64,000 bases of DNA from contig OY804578.1 of the NCBI GenBank assembly GCA_963680875.1, forward strand, positions 24,767,101 through 24,831,100. Reading direction: 5' to 3'. Under the pieces are notes generated by a model that had not been told where the DNA came from, searched no databases, and was given only the letters and a program-made list of their open reading frames with translations. This document shows, piece by piece, positions 13,101 through 27,200 of the stretch. A program made the translations under genes and the position numbers. Each line of letters starts with the position of its first letter. The stretch's first letter is position 1. Origin of the DNA: Bathymodiolus brooksi (lineage: Eukaryota; Mollusca; Bivalvia; Mytilida; Modiolidae).

Positions 13101-16100
13101 GATTCTGGTTACCCCTTTGGTATCTTTTGGCCTGTGATGGATTCTGGTTACCCCTTTGGTATCTTTTGACTAGTGACAGATGCTGGTTAACCTTTTGGTA
13201 TCTTTTGGCCTGTGATGGATTCTGGTTACCCCTTTGGTATATTTTGGCTAGTGACAGATTCTGGTTACCCTTTTGGTATCTTTTGGCTAGTGACAGATTC
13301 TAGTTACCCTTTTGGTATCTTTTGGCCTGTGATGGATTCTGATTACCCCTTTGGTGTATTTTGGCCTGTGATGGATTCTGGTTACCCCTTTGGTATCTTT
13401 TGGCTAGTGACAGATTCTTGTTACCCTTTTGGTATCTTTTGGCCTGTGATGGATTCTGGTTACCCCTTTGGTATCTTTTGGCCTGTGATGGATTCTGGTT
13501 ACCCCTTTGGTATCTTTTGGCCTGTGATGGATTCTGATTACCCCTTTGGTATATTTTGGCCTGTGATGGATTCTGGTTACCCCTTTGGTATCTTTTGGCT
13601 AGTGACAGATTCTTGTTACCCTTTTGGTATCTTTTGGCCTGTGATGGATTCTGGTTACCCCTTTGGTATCTTTTGGCCTGTGATGGATTCTGGTTACCCC
13701 TTTGGTATCTTTTGGCTAGTGACAGATTCTGGTTACCCTTTTGGTATCTTTTGGCCTGTGATGGATTCTGGTTACACCTTTGGTATCTTTTGGCCTGTGA
13801 TAGATTCTGGTTACCCCTTTGGTATCTTTTGGCTAGTGACAGATTCTGGTTACCCTCTTGGTATCTTTTGGCCTGTGATGGATTCTGGTTACCCCTTTGG
13901 TATCTTTTGACCTGTGATGGATTCTGGTTACCCCTTTGGTATCTTTTGACCTGTGATGGATTCTGGTTACCCCTTTGGTATCTTTTGGCCTGTGACATAT
14001 TCTGGTTACCCTCTTGGTATCTTTGGGCCTGTGATGGATTCTGGTTACCCCTTTGGTATCTGTTGGCCTGTGATGGATTCTGGTTACCACTTTGGTATCT
14101 TTTGGCTAGTGACAGATTCTGGTTACCCCTTTGGTATCTTTTGGCCTGTGATAGATTCTGGTTACCCCTTTGGTATCTTTTGGCTAGTGACAGATTCTGG
14201 TTACCCCTTTGGTATCTTTTGGCCTGTGATGGATTCTGGTTACCCCTTTGGTATCTTTTGGCCTGTGATGGATTCTGGTTACCCCTTTGGTATCTTTTGG
14301 CTAGTGACGGATTCTGGTTACCCCTTTGGTATCTTTTGGCTAGTGACGGATTCTGGTTACCCCTTTGGTATCTTTTGGCCTGTGATGGATTCTGGTTACC
14401 CCTTTGGTATCTTTTGGCCTGTGATGGATTCTGGTTACCCCTTTGGTATCTTTTGGCCTGTGATGGATTCTGGTTAACCCTTTGGTATCTGTTGGCTAGT
14501 GGCGGATTCTGGTTACCACTTTGGTATCTTTTTGCCTGTGATGGATTCTGGTTACCCCTTTGGTATCTTTTGGCTAGTGGCGGATTCTGGTTACCACTTT
14601 GGTATCTTTTGGCCTGTGATGGATTCTGGTTACCCTTTTGGTATCTTTTGGCTAGTGACAGATTCTGGTTACCCTTTTGGTATCTTTTGGCTAGTGACAG
14701 ATTCTGGTTACCCCTTTGGTATCTTTTGGCCTGTGATGGATTCTGGTTACCCCTTTGGTATCTTTTGGCCTGTGATGGATTCTGGTTACCCCTTTGGTAT
14801 CTTTTGGCTAGTGGCGGATTCTGGTTACCACTTTGGTATCTTTTGGCCTGTGATGGATTCTGGTTACCCCTTTGGTATCTTTTGGCCTGTGATGGATTCT
14901 GGTTACCCCTTTGGTATCTTTTGGCTAGTGACAGATTCTGGTTACCCCTTTGGTATCTTTTGGCCTGTGATAGATTCTGGTTACCCCTTTGGTATCTTTT
15001 GGCTAGTGACAGATTCTGGTTACCCTTTTGGTATCTTTTGGCCTGTGATGGATTCTGGTTACCCCTTTGGTATCTTTTGGCCTGTGATGGATTCTGGTTA
15101 CCCCTTTGGTATCTTTTGGCCTGTGATGGATTCTGGTTACCCCTTTGGTATCTTTTGGCTAGTGACAGATTCTGGTTACCCTCTTGGTATCTTTTGGCCT
15201 GTGATGGATTCTGGTTACCCCTTTGGTATCTTTTGGCCTGTGATGGATTCTGGTTACCCCTTTGGTATCTATTGGCCTGTGATGGATTCTGGTTACCCCT
15301 TTGGTATCTTTTGGCTAGTGACAGATTCTGGTTACCCTTTTGGTATCTTTTGGCCTGTGATGGATTCTGGTTACCCCTTTGATATCTTTTGGCCTGTGAT
15401 GGATTCTGGTTACCCCTTTGGTATCTTTTGGCCTGTGATGGATTCTGGTTACCCCTTTGGTATCTTTTGGCTAGTGACGGATTCTGGTTACCCCTTTGGT
15501 ATCTTTTGGCCTGTGATAGATTCTTGTTACCCCTTTGGTATCTTTTGGCTAGTGACAGATTCTGGTTACCCCTTTGGTATCTTTTGGCCTGTGATGGATT
15601 CTGGTTACCCCTTTGGTATCTTTTGACTAGTGACAGATTCTGGTTACCCTTTTGGTATCTTTTGGCCTGTGATGGATTCTGGTTACCCCTTTGGTATCTT
15701 TTGGCCTGTGATAGATTCTGGTTACCCCTTTGGTATCTTTTGGCTAGTGACAGATTCTGGTTATCCTCTTGGTATATTTTGGCCTGTGATGGATTCTGGT
15801 TACCCCTTTGGTATCTTTTGGCTAGTGACGGATTCTGGTTACCCCTTTGGTATCTTTTGGCTAGTGACAGATTCTGGTTACCCTCTTGATATCTTTTGGC
15901 CTGTGATGGATTCTGGTTACCCCTTTGGTATCTTTTGGCTAGTGACGGATTCTGGTTACCCCTTTGGTATCTTTTGGCTAGTGACGGATTCTGGTTACCC
16001 CTTTGGTATCTTTTGGCCTGTCATGGATTCTGGTTACCCCTTTGGTATCTTTTGGCCTGTGAAGGATTCTGGTTACCCCTTTGGTATCTTTTGGCCTGTG

Positions 16101-16619
16101 ATGGATTCTGGTTACCCTTTGGTATCTTTTGGCTAATGGCGGATTCTGGTTACCACTTTGGTATCTTTTGGCCTGTGATGGATTCTGGTTACCCCTTTGG
16201 TATCTTTTGGCTAGTGACAGATTCTGGTTACCCCTTTGGTATCTTTTGGCTAGTGACAGATTCTGGTTACCCCTTTGGTATCTTTTGGCCTGTGATGGAT
16301 TCTGGTTACCCCTTTGGTATCTTTTGGCCTGTGATGGATTCTGGTTACCCCTTTGGTATCTTTTGGCCTGTGATGGATTCTGGTTACCCCTTTGGTATCT
16401 TTTGACTAGTGACAGATGCTGGTTACCCTTTTGGTATCTTTTGGCCTGTGATGGATTCTGGTTACCCTTTTGGTATCTTTTGGCTAGTGACAGATTCTGG
16501 TTACCCTTTTGGTATCTTTTGGCTAGTGACAGATTCTGGTTACCCCTTTGGTATCTTTTGGCCTGTGATAGATTCTGGTTACCCCTTTGGTATCTTTTGG
16601 CCTGTGATGGATTCTGGTT

Positions 16620-19560
16620 ACCCCTTTGGTATCTTTTGACTAGTGACAGATGCTGGTTACCCTCTTGATATCTTTTGGCCTGTGATGGATTCTGGTTACC
16701 CCTTTGGTATCTTTTGGCTAGTGACGGATTCTGGTTACCCCTTTGGTATCTTTTGGCTAGTGACGGATTCTGGTTACCCCTTTGGTATCTTTTGGCCTGT
16801 CATGGATTCTTGTTACCCCTTTGGTATCTTTTGGCCTGTGAAGGATTCTGGTTACCCCTTTGGTATCTTTTGGCCTGTGATAGATTCTAATTACCCCTTT
16901 GGTATCTTTTGGCCTGTGATAGATTCTGGTTACCCTCTTGGTATCTTTTGGGCTGTGATGGATTCTGGTTACCACTTTGGTATCTTTTGGCCTGTGGTAG
17001 ATTCTGGTTACCCTTTTGGTATCTTTTGGCTAGTGACAGATTCTGGTTACCCCTTTGGTATCTTTTGGCCTGTGATGGATTCTGGTTACCCCTTTGGTAT
17101 CTTTTGGCCTGTGATGGATTCTGGTTACCCCTTTGGTATCTTTTGGCTAGTGACAGATTCTGGTTACCCTTTTGGTATCTTTTGTCCTGTGATGGATTCT
17201 TGTTACCCCTTTGGTATCTTTTGGCTAGTGACAGATTCTAGTTACCCTCTTGGTATCTTTTGGCCTGTGATGGATTCTGGTTACCCCTTTGGTATCTTTT
17301 GGCCTGTGATGGATTCTGGTTACCCCTTTGGTATCTTTCGGCCTGTGATGGATTCTGGTTACCCCCTTGGTATCTTTTTGCCTGTGATGGATTCTGGTTA
17401 CCCCTTTGGTATCTTTTGGCCTGTGATGGATTCTGGTTACCCCTTTGGTATCTTTTGGCCTGTGACAGATTCTGGTTACCCTTTTGGTATCTTTTGGCTA
17501 GTGACAGATTCTGGTTACCCTTTTGGTATCTTTTGGCCTGTGATGGATTCTGGTTACCCCTTTGGTATCTTTTGGCCTGTGATGGATTCTGGTTACCCCT
17601 TTGGTATCTTTTGGCCTGTGATGGATTCTGGTTACCACTTTGGTATCTTTTGGCCTGTGATGGATTCTTGTTACCCCTTTGGTATCTTTTGGCTAGTGAC
17701 AGATTCTGGTTACCCCTTTGGTATCTTTTGGCTAGTGACAGATTCTGGTTACCCCTTTGGTATCTTTTGGCCTGTGATGGATTCTGGTTACCCCTTTGGT
17801 ATCTTTTGGCCTGTGATGGATTCTGGTTACCCCTTTGGTATCTTTTGGCCTGTGATGGATTCTGGTTAACCTTTTGGTATCTTTTGGCTAGTGACAGATT
17901 CTGGTTACCCTTTTGGTATCTTTTGGCCTGTGATGGATTCTGATTACCCCTTTGGTATATTTTGGCCTGTGATGGATTCTGATTACCCCTTTGGTATCTT
18001 TTGGCTAGTGACAGATTCTTGTTACCCTTTTGGTATCTTTTGGCCTGTGATGGATTCTGGTTACCCCTTTTGGTATCTTTTGGCCTGTGATGGATTCTGG
18101 TTACCCCTTTGGTATCTTTTGGCTAGTGACAGATTCTGGTTACCCTTTTGGTATCTTTTGGCCTGTGATGGATTCTGGTTACCCCTTTGGTATCTTTTGG
18201 CCTGTGATGGATTCTGGTTACCCCTTTGGTATCTTTTGGCCTGTGATGGATTCTGGTTACCCCTTTGGTATCTTTTGGCCTGTGATGGATTACCCCTTTG
18301 GTATCTTTTGGCTAGTGACAGATTCTGGTTACCCTTTTGGTATCTTTTGGCCTGTGATGGATTCTGGTTACCCCTTTGGTATCTTTTGGCCTGTGAAGGA
18401 TTCTGGTTACCCCTTTGGTATCTTTTGGCCTGTGATGGATTCTGGTTACCCCTTTGGTATCTTTTGGCTAGTGGCGGATTCTGGTTACCACTTTGGTATC
18501 TTTTGGCCTGTGATGGATTCTGGTTACCCCTTTGGTATCTTTTGGCTAGTGACAGATTCTGGTTACCCTTTTGGTATCTTTTGGCTAGTGACAGATTCTG
18601 GTTACCCCTTTGGTATCTTTTGGCCTGTGATGGATTCTGGTTACCCCTTTGGTATCTTTTGGCCTGTGATGGATTCTGGTTACCCCTTTGGTATCTTTTG
18701 GCCTGTGATGGATTCTGGTTACCCCTTTGGTATCTTTTGACTAGTGACAGATGCTGGTTACCCTTTTGGTATCTTTTGGCCTGTGATGGATTCTGGTTAC
18801 CCCTTTGGTATCTTTTGGCTAGTGACAGATTCTGGTTACCCTTTTGGTATCTTTTGGCTAGTGACAGATTCTAGTTACCCTTTTGGTATCTTTTGGCCTG
18901 TGATGGATTCTGATTACCCCTTTGGTGTATTTTGGCCTGTGATGGATTCTGGTTACCCCTTTGGTATCTTTTGGCTAGTGACAGATTCTTGTTACCCTTT
19001 TGGTATCTTTTGGCCTGTGATGGATTCTGGTTACCCCTTTGGTATCTTTTGGCCTGTGATGGATTCTGGTTACCCTTTTAGTATCTTTTGGCCTGTGATG
19101 GATTCTGATTACCCCTTTGGTATATTTTGGCCTGTGATGGATTCTGGTTACCCCTTTGGTATCTTTTGGCTAGTGACAGATTCTTGTTACCCTTTTGGTA
19201 TCTTTTGGCCTGTGATGGATTCTGGTTACCCCTTTGGTATCTTTTGGCCTGTGATGGATTCTGGTTACCCCTTTGGTATCTTTTGGCTAGTGACAGATTC
19301 TGGTTACCCTCTTGGTATCTTTTGGCCTGTGATGGATTCTGGTTACCCCTTTGGTATCTTTTGACCTGTGATGGATTCTGGTTACCCCTTTGGTATCTTT
19401 TGGCCTGTGACATATTCTGGTTACCCTCTTGGTATCTTTGGGCCTGTGATGGATTCTGGTTACCCCTTTGGTATCTGTTGGCCTGTGATGGATTCTGGTT
19501 ACCACTTTGGTATCTTTTGGCTAGTGACAGATTCTGGTTACCCCTTTGGTATCTTTTGGC
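16620..19560 (+). repeat. Segmental copy 1 in the 39-bp array (offset 3,115 bp)
   Basis: Diagnostic units at 16643, 17339 and 18286 recur at 19758, 20454 and 21400. The spacing is 3,115 bp, dropping to 3,114 bp after one extra base near 18065-18070 in this copy. A further copy of the first part starts at 30743. Edges are approximate. Confidence 0.75.
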
Positions 19561-20364
19561 CTGTGATGGATTCTGGTTACCACTTTGGTATCTTTTGGCT
19601 AGTGACAGATTCTGGTTACCCTTTTGGTATCTTTTGGCCTGTGATGGATTCTGGTTACCCCTTTGGTATCTTTTGGCCTGTGAAGGATTCTGGTTACCCC
19701 TTTGGTATCTTTTGGCCTGTGATGGATTCTGGTTACCCCTTTGGTATCTTTTGACTAGTGACAGATGCTGGTTACCCTCTTGATATCTTTTGGCCTGTGA
19801 TGGATTCTGGTTACCCCTTTGGTATCTTTTGGCTAGTGACGGATTCTGGTTACCCCTTTGGTATCTTTTGGCTAGTGACGGATTCTGGTTACCCCTTTGG
19901 TATCTTTTGGCCTGTCATGGATTCTTGTTACCCCTTTGGTATCTTTTGGCCTGTGAAGGATTCTGGTTACCCCTTTGGTATCTTTTGGCCTGTGATAGAT
20001 TCTAATTACCCCTTTGGTATCTTTTGGCCTGTGATAGATTCTGGTTACCCTCTTGGTATCTTTTGGGCTGTGATGGATTCTGGTTACCCCTTTGGTATCT
20101 TTTGGCCTGTGGTAGATTCTGGTTACCCTTTTGGTATCTTTTGGCTAGTGACAGATTCTGGTTACCCCTTTGGTATCTTTTGGCCTGTGATGGATTCTGG
20201 TTACCCCTTTGGTATCTTTTGGCCTGTGATGGATTCTGGTTACCCCTTTGGTATCTTTTGGCTAGTGACAGATTCTGGTTACCCTTTTGGTATCTTTTGT
20301 CCTGTGATGGATTCTTGTTACCCCTTTGGTATCTTTTGGCTAGTGACAGATTCTAGTTACCCTC

Positions 20365-23300
20365 TTGGTATCTTTTGGCCTGTGATGGATTCTGGTTACC
20401 CCTTTGGTATCTTTTGGCCTGTGATGGATTCTGGTTACCCCTTTGGTATCTTTCGGCCTGTGATGGATTCTGGTTACCCCCTTGGTATCTTTTGGCCTGT
20501 GATGGATTCTGGTTACCCCTTTGGTATCTTTTGGCCTGTGATGGATTCTGGTTACCCCTTTGGTATCTTTTGGCCTGTGACAGATTCTGGTTACCCTTTT
20601 GGTATCTTTTGGCTAGTGACAGATTCTGGTTACCCTTTTGGTATCTTTTGGCCTGTGATGGATTCTGGTTACCCCTTTGGTATCTTTTGGCCTGTGATGG
20701 ATTCTGGTTACCCCTTTGGTATCTTTTGGCCTGTGATGGATTCTGGTTACCACTTTGGTATCTTTTGGCCTGTGATGGATTCTTGTTACCCCTTTGGTAT
20801 CTTTTGGCTAGTGACAGATTCTGGTTACCCCTTTGGTATCTTTTGGCTAGTGACAGATTCTGGTTACCCCTTTGGTATCTTTTGGCCTGTGATGGATTCT
20901 GGTTACCCCTTTGGTATCTTTTGGCCTGTGATGGATTCTGGTTACCCCTTTGGTATCTTTTGGCCTGTGATGGATTCTGGTTAACCTTTTGGTATCTTTT
21001 GGCTAGTGACAGATTCTGGTTACCCTTTTGGTATCTTTTGGCCTGTGATGGATTCTGATTACCCCTTTGGTATATTTTGGCCTGTGATGGATTCTGATTA
21101 CCCCTTTGGTATCTTTTGGCTAGTGACAGATTCTTGTTACCCTTTTGGTATCTTTTGGCCTGTGATGGATTCTGGTTACCCCTTTGGTATCTTTTGGCCT
21201 GTGATGGATTCTGGTTACCCCTTTGGTATCTTTTGGCTAGTGACAGATTCTGGTTACCCTTTTGGTATCTTTTGGCCTGTGATGGATTCTGGTTACCCCT
21301 TTGGTATCTTTTGGCCTGTGATGGATTCTGGTTACCCCTTTGGTATCTTTTGGCCTGTGATGGATTCTGGTTACCCCTTTGGTATCTTTTGGCCTGTGAT
21401 GGATTACCCCTTTGGTATCTTTTGGCTAGTGACAGATTCTGGTTACCCTTTTGGTATCTTTTGGCCTGTGATGGATTCTGGTTACCCCTTTGGTATCTTT
21501 TGGCCTGTGAAGGATTCTGGTTACCCCTTTGGTATCTTTTGGCCTGTGATGGATTCTGGTTACCCCTTTGGTATCTTTTGGCTAGTGGCGGATTCTGGTT
21601 ACCACTTTGGTATCTTTTGGCCTGTGATGGATTCTGGTTACCCCTTTGGTATCTTTTGGCTAGTGACAGATTCTGGTTACCCTTTTGGTATCTTTTGGCT
21701 AGTGACAGATTCTGGTTACCCCTTTGGTATCTTTTGGCCTGTGATGGATTCTGGTTACCCCTTTGGTATCTTTTGGCCTGTGATGGATTCTGGTTACCCC
21801 TTTGGTATCTTTTGGCCTGTGATGGATTCTGGTTACCCCTTTGGTATCTTTTGACTAGTGACAGATGCTGGTTACCCTTTTGGTATCTTTTGGCCTGTGA
21901 TGGATTCTGGTTACCCCTTTGGTATCTTTTGGCTAGTGACAGATTCTGGTTACCCTTTTGGTATCTTTTGGCTAGTGACAGATTCTAGTTACCCTTTTGG
22001 TATCTTTTGGCCTGTGATGGATTCTGATTACCCCTTTGGTGTATTTTGGCCTGTGATGGATTCTGGTTACCCCTTTGGTATCTTTTGGCTAGTGACAGAT
22101 TCTTGTTACCCTTTTGGTATCTTTTGGCCTGTGATGGATTCTGGTTACCCCTTTGGTATCTTTTGGCCTGTGATGGATTCTGGTTACCCTTTTAGTATCT
22201 TTTGGCCTGTGATGGATTCTGATTACCCCTTTGGTATATTTTGGCCTGTGATGGATTCTGGTTACCCCTTTGGTATCTTTTGGCTAGTGACAGATTCTTG
22301 TTACCCTTTTGGTATCTTTTGGCCTGTGATGGATTCTGGTTACCCCTTTGGTATCTTTTGGCCTGTGATGGATTCTGGTTACCCCTTTGGTATCTTTTGG
22401 CTAGTGACAGATTCTGGTTACCCTCTTGGTATCTTTTGGCCTGTGATGGATTCTGGTTACCCCTTTGGTATCTTTTGACCTGTGATGGATTCTGGTTACC
22501 CCTTTGGTATCTTTTGGCCTGTGACATATTCTGGTTACCCTCTTGGTATCTTTGGGCCTGTGATGGATTCTGGTTACCCCTTTGGTATCTGTTGGCCTGT
22601 GATGGATTCTGGTTACCACTTTGGTATCTTTTGGCTAGTGACAGATTCTGGTTACCCCTTTGGTATCTTTTGGCCTGTGATAGATTCTGGTTACCCCTTT
22701 GGTATCTTTTGGCTAGTGACAGATTCTGGTTACCCCTTTGGTATCTTTTGGCCTGTGATGGATTCTGGTTACCCCTTTGGTATCTTTTGGCCTGTGATGG
22801 ATTCTAGTTACCCCTTTGGTATCTTTTGGCTAGTCACGGATTCTGGTTACCCCTTTGGTATCTTTTGGCTAGTGACGGATTCTGGTTACCCCTTTGGTAT
22901 CTTTTGGCCTGTCATGGATTCTGGTTACCCCTTTGGTATCTTTTGGCCTGTGATGGATTCTGGTTACCCCTTTGGTATCTTTTGGCCTGTGATGGATTCT
23001 GGTTAACCCTTTGGTATCTGTTGGCTAGTGGCGGATTCTGGTTACCACTTTGGTATCTTTTGGCCTGTGATGGATTCTGGTTACCCCTTTGGTATCTTTT
23101 GGCTAGTGGCGGATTCTGGTTACCACTTTGGTATCTTTTGGCCTGTGATGGATTCTGGTTACCCCTTTGGTATCTTTTGGCTAGTGACAGATTCTGGTTA
23201 CCCTTTTGGTATCTTTTGGCTAGTGACAGATTCTGGTTACCCCTTTGGTATCTTTTGGCCTGTGATGGATTCTGGTTACCCCTTTGGTATCTTTTGGCCT

Positions 23301-24258
23301 GTGATGGATTCTGGTTACCCCTTTGGTATCTTTTGGCTAGTGGCGGATTCTGGTTACCCCTTTGGTATCTTTTGGCCTGTGATGGATTCTGGTTACCCCT
23401 TTGGTATCTTTTGGCCTGTGATGGATTCTGGTTACCCCTTTGGTATATTTTGGCTAGTGACAGATTCTGGTTACCCCTTTGGTATCTTTTGGCCTGTGAT
23501 AGATTCTGGTTACCCCTTTGGTATCTTTTGGCTAGTGACAGATTCTGGTTACCCTTTTGGTATCTTTTGGCCTGTGAAGGATTCTGGTTACCCCTTTGGT
23601 ATCTTTTAGCCTGTGATGGATTCTGGTTACCCCTTTGGTATCTTTTGGCCTGTGATGGATTCTGGTTACCCCTTTGGTATCTTTTGGCTAGTGACGGATT
23701 CTGGTTACCCCTTTGGTATCTTTTGGCCTGTGATAGATTCTTGTTACCCCTTTGGTATCTTTTGGCTAGTGACAGATTCTGGTTACCCTCTTGGTATCTT
23801 TTGGCCTGTGATGGATTCTGGTTACCCCTTTGGTATCTTTTGGCCTGTGATGGATTCCGGTTACCCCTTTGGTATCTTTTGGCCTGTGATGGATTCTGGT
23901 TACCCCTTTGGTATCTTTTGGCTAGTGACAGATTCTGGTTACCCTTTTGGTATCTTTTGGCCTGTGATGGATTCTGGTTACCCTTTTGGTATCTTTTGGC
24001 CTGTGATGGATTCTGGTTACCCCTTTGGTATCTTTTGGCCTGTGATGGATTCTGGTTACCCCTTTGGTATCTTTTGGCTAGTGACGGATTCTGGTTACCC
24101 CTTTGGTATCTTTTGGCCTGTGATAGATTCTTGTTACCCCTTTGGTATCTTTTGGCTAGTGACAGATTCTGGTTACCCTCTTGGTATCGTTTGGCCTGTG
24201 ATGGATTCTGGTTACCCCTTTGGTATCTTTTGACTAGTGACAGATTCTGGTTACCCTT
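20365..24258 (+). repeat. First copy of a 3,894-bp head-to-tail duplication
   Basis: Units at 20375, 21116, 21858, 22826 and 23613 recur exactly 3,894 bp downstream. The left edge of the second copy (about 24259) falls where the first copy ends, so this is a direct tandem duplication of a block of about 100 units. Edges were set by comparing unit variants by eye. Confidence 0.8.
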
Positions 24259-27200
24259 TTGGTATCTTTTGGCCTGTGATGGATTCTGGTTACCCCTTTG
24301 GTATCTTTTGGCCTGTGATGGATTCTGGTTACCCCTTTGGTATCTTTCGGCCTGTGATGGATTCTGGTTACCCCCTTGGTATCTTTTGGCCTGTGATGGA
24401 TTCTGGTTACCCCTTTGGTATCTTTTGGCCTGTGATGGATTCTGGTTACCCCTTTGGTATCTTTTGGCCTGTGACAGATTCTGGTTACCCTTTTGGTATC
24501 TTTTGGCTAGTGACAGATTCTGGTTACCCTTTTGGTATCTTTTGGCCTGTGATGGATTCTGGTTACCCCTTTGGTATCTTTTGGCCTGTGATGGATTCTG
24601 GTTACCCCTTTGGTATCTTTTGGCCTGTGATGGATTCTGGTTACCACTTTGGTATCTTTTGGCCTGTGATGGATTCTTGTTACCCCTTTGGTATCTTTTG
24701 GCTAGTGACAGATTCTGGTTACCCCTTTGGTATCTTTTGGCTAGTGACAGATTCTGGTTACCCCTTTGGTATCTTTTGGCCTGTGATGGATTCTGGTTAC
24801 CCCTTTGGTATCTTTTGGCCTGTGATGGATTCTGGTTACCCCTTTGGTATCTTTTGGCCTGTGATGGATTCTGGTTAACCTTTTGGTATCTTTTGGCTAG
24901 TGACAGATTCTGGTTACCCTTTTGGTATCTTTTGGCCTGTGATGGATTCTGATTACCCCTTTGGTATATTTTGGCCTGTGATGGATTCTGATTACCCCTT
25001 TGGTATCTTTTGGCTAGTGACAGATTCTTGTTACCCTTTTGGTATCTTTTGGCCTGTGATGGATTCTGGTTACCCCTTTGGTATCTTTTGGCCTGTGATG
25101 GATTCTGGTTACCCCTTTGGTATCTTTTGGCTAGTGACAGATTCTGGTTACCCTTTTGGTATCTTTTGGCCTGTGATGGATTCTGGTTACCCCTTTGGTA
25201 TCTTTTGGCCTGTGATGGATTCTGGTTACCCCTTTGGTATCTTTTGGCCTGTGATGGATTCTGGTTACCCCTTTGGTATCTTTTGGCCTGTGATGGATTA
25301 CCCCTTTGGTATCTTTTGGCTAGTGACAGATTCTGGTTACCCTTTTGGTATCTTTTGGCCTGTGATGGATTCTGGTTACCCCTTTGGTATCTTTTGGCCT
25401 GTGAAGGATTCTGGTTACCCCTTTGGTATCTTTTGGCCTGTGATGGATTCTGGTTACCCCTTTGGTATCTTTTGGCTAGTGGCGGATTCTGGTTACCACT
25501 TTGGTATCTTTTGGCCTGTGATGGATTCTGGTTACCCCTTTGGTATCTTTTGGCTAGTGACAGATTCTGGTTACCCTTTTGGTATCTTTTGGCTAGTGAC
25601 AGATTCTGGTTACCCCTTTGGTATCTTTTGGCCTGTGATGGATTCTGGTTACCCCTTTGGTATCTTTTGGCCTGTGATGGATTCTGGTTACCCCTTTGGT
25701 ATCTTTTGGCCTGTGATGGATTCTGGTTACCCCTTTGGTATCTTTTGACTAGTGACAGATGCTGGTTACCCTTTTGGTATCTTTTGGCCTGTGATGGATT
25801 CTGGTTACCCCTTTGGTATCTTTTGGCTAGTGACAGATTCTGGTTACCCTTTTGGTATCTTTTGGCTAGTGACAGATTCTAGTTACCCTTTTGGTATCTT
25901 TTGGCCTGTGATGGATTCTGATTACCCCTTTGGTGTATTTTGGCCTGTGATGGATTCTGGTTACCCCTTTGGTATCTTTTGGCTAGTGACAGATTCTTGT
26001 TACCCTTTTGGTATCTTTTGGCCTGTGATGGATTCTGGTTACCCCTTTGGTATCTTTTGGCCTGTGATGGATTCTGGTTACCCTTTTAGTATCTTTTGGC
26101 CTGTGATGGATTCTGATTACCCCTTTGGTATATTTTGGCCTGTGATGGATTCTGGTTACCCCTTTGGTATCTTTTGGCTAGTGACAGATTCTTGTTACCC
26201 TTTTGGTATCTTTTGGCCTGTGATGGATTCTGGTTACCCCTTTGGTATCTTTTGGCCTGTGATGGATTCTGGTTACCCCTTTGGTATCTTTTGGCTAGTG
26301 ACAGATTCTGGTTACCCTCTTGGTATCTTTTGGCCTGTGATGGATTCTGGTTACCCCTTTGGTATCTTTTGACCTGTGATGGATTCTGGTTACCCCTTTG
26401 GTATCTTTTGGCCTGTGACATATTCTGGTTACCCTCTTGGTATCTTTGGGCCTGTGATGGATTCTGGTTACCCCTTTGGTATCTGTTGGCCTGTGATGGA
26501 TTCTGGTTACCACTTTGGTATCTTTTGGCTAGTGACAGATTCTGGTTACCCCTTTGGTATCTTTTGGCCTGTGATAGATTCTGGTTACCCCTTTGGTATC
26601 TTTTGGCTAGTGACAGATTCTGGTTACCCCTTTGGTATCTTTTGGCCTGTGATGGATTCTGGTTACCCCTTTGGTATCTTTTGGCCTGTGATGGATTCTA
26701 GTTACCCCTTTGGTATCTTTTGGCTAGTCACGGATTCTGGTTACCCCTTTGGTATCTTTTGGCTAGTGACGGATTCTGGTTACCCCTTTGGTATCTTTTG
26801 GCCTGTCATGGATTCTGGTTACCCCTTTGGTATCTTTTGGCCTGTGATGGATTCTGGTTACCCCTTTGGTATCTTTTGGCCTGTGATGGATTCTGGTTAA
26901 CCCTTTGGTATCTGTTGGCTAGTGGCGGATTCTGGTTACCACTTTGGTATCTTTTGGCCTGTGATGGATTCTGGTTACCCCTTTGGTATCTTTTGGCTAG
27001 TGGCGGATTCTGGTTACCACTTTGGTATCTTTTGGCCTGTGATGGATTCTGGTTACCCCTTTGGTATCTTTTGGCTAGTGACAGATTCTGGTTACCCTTT
27101 TGGTATCTTTTGGCTAGTGACAGATTCTGGTTACCCCTTTGGTATCTTTTGGCCTGTGATGGATTCTGGTTACCCCTTTGGTATCTTTTGGCCTGTGATG

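Noticed and set aside
10332..15626. Very long open frames in the 39-bp array as repetitive protein genes
   Set aside because: Open frames exist on both strands at once, start and stop wherever single units mutate, and repeat the same 13 residues. A stop-free unit of 39 bp explains all of them.
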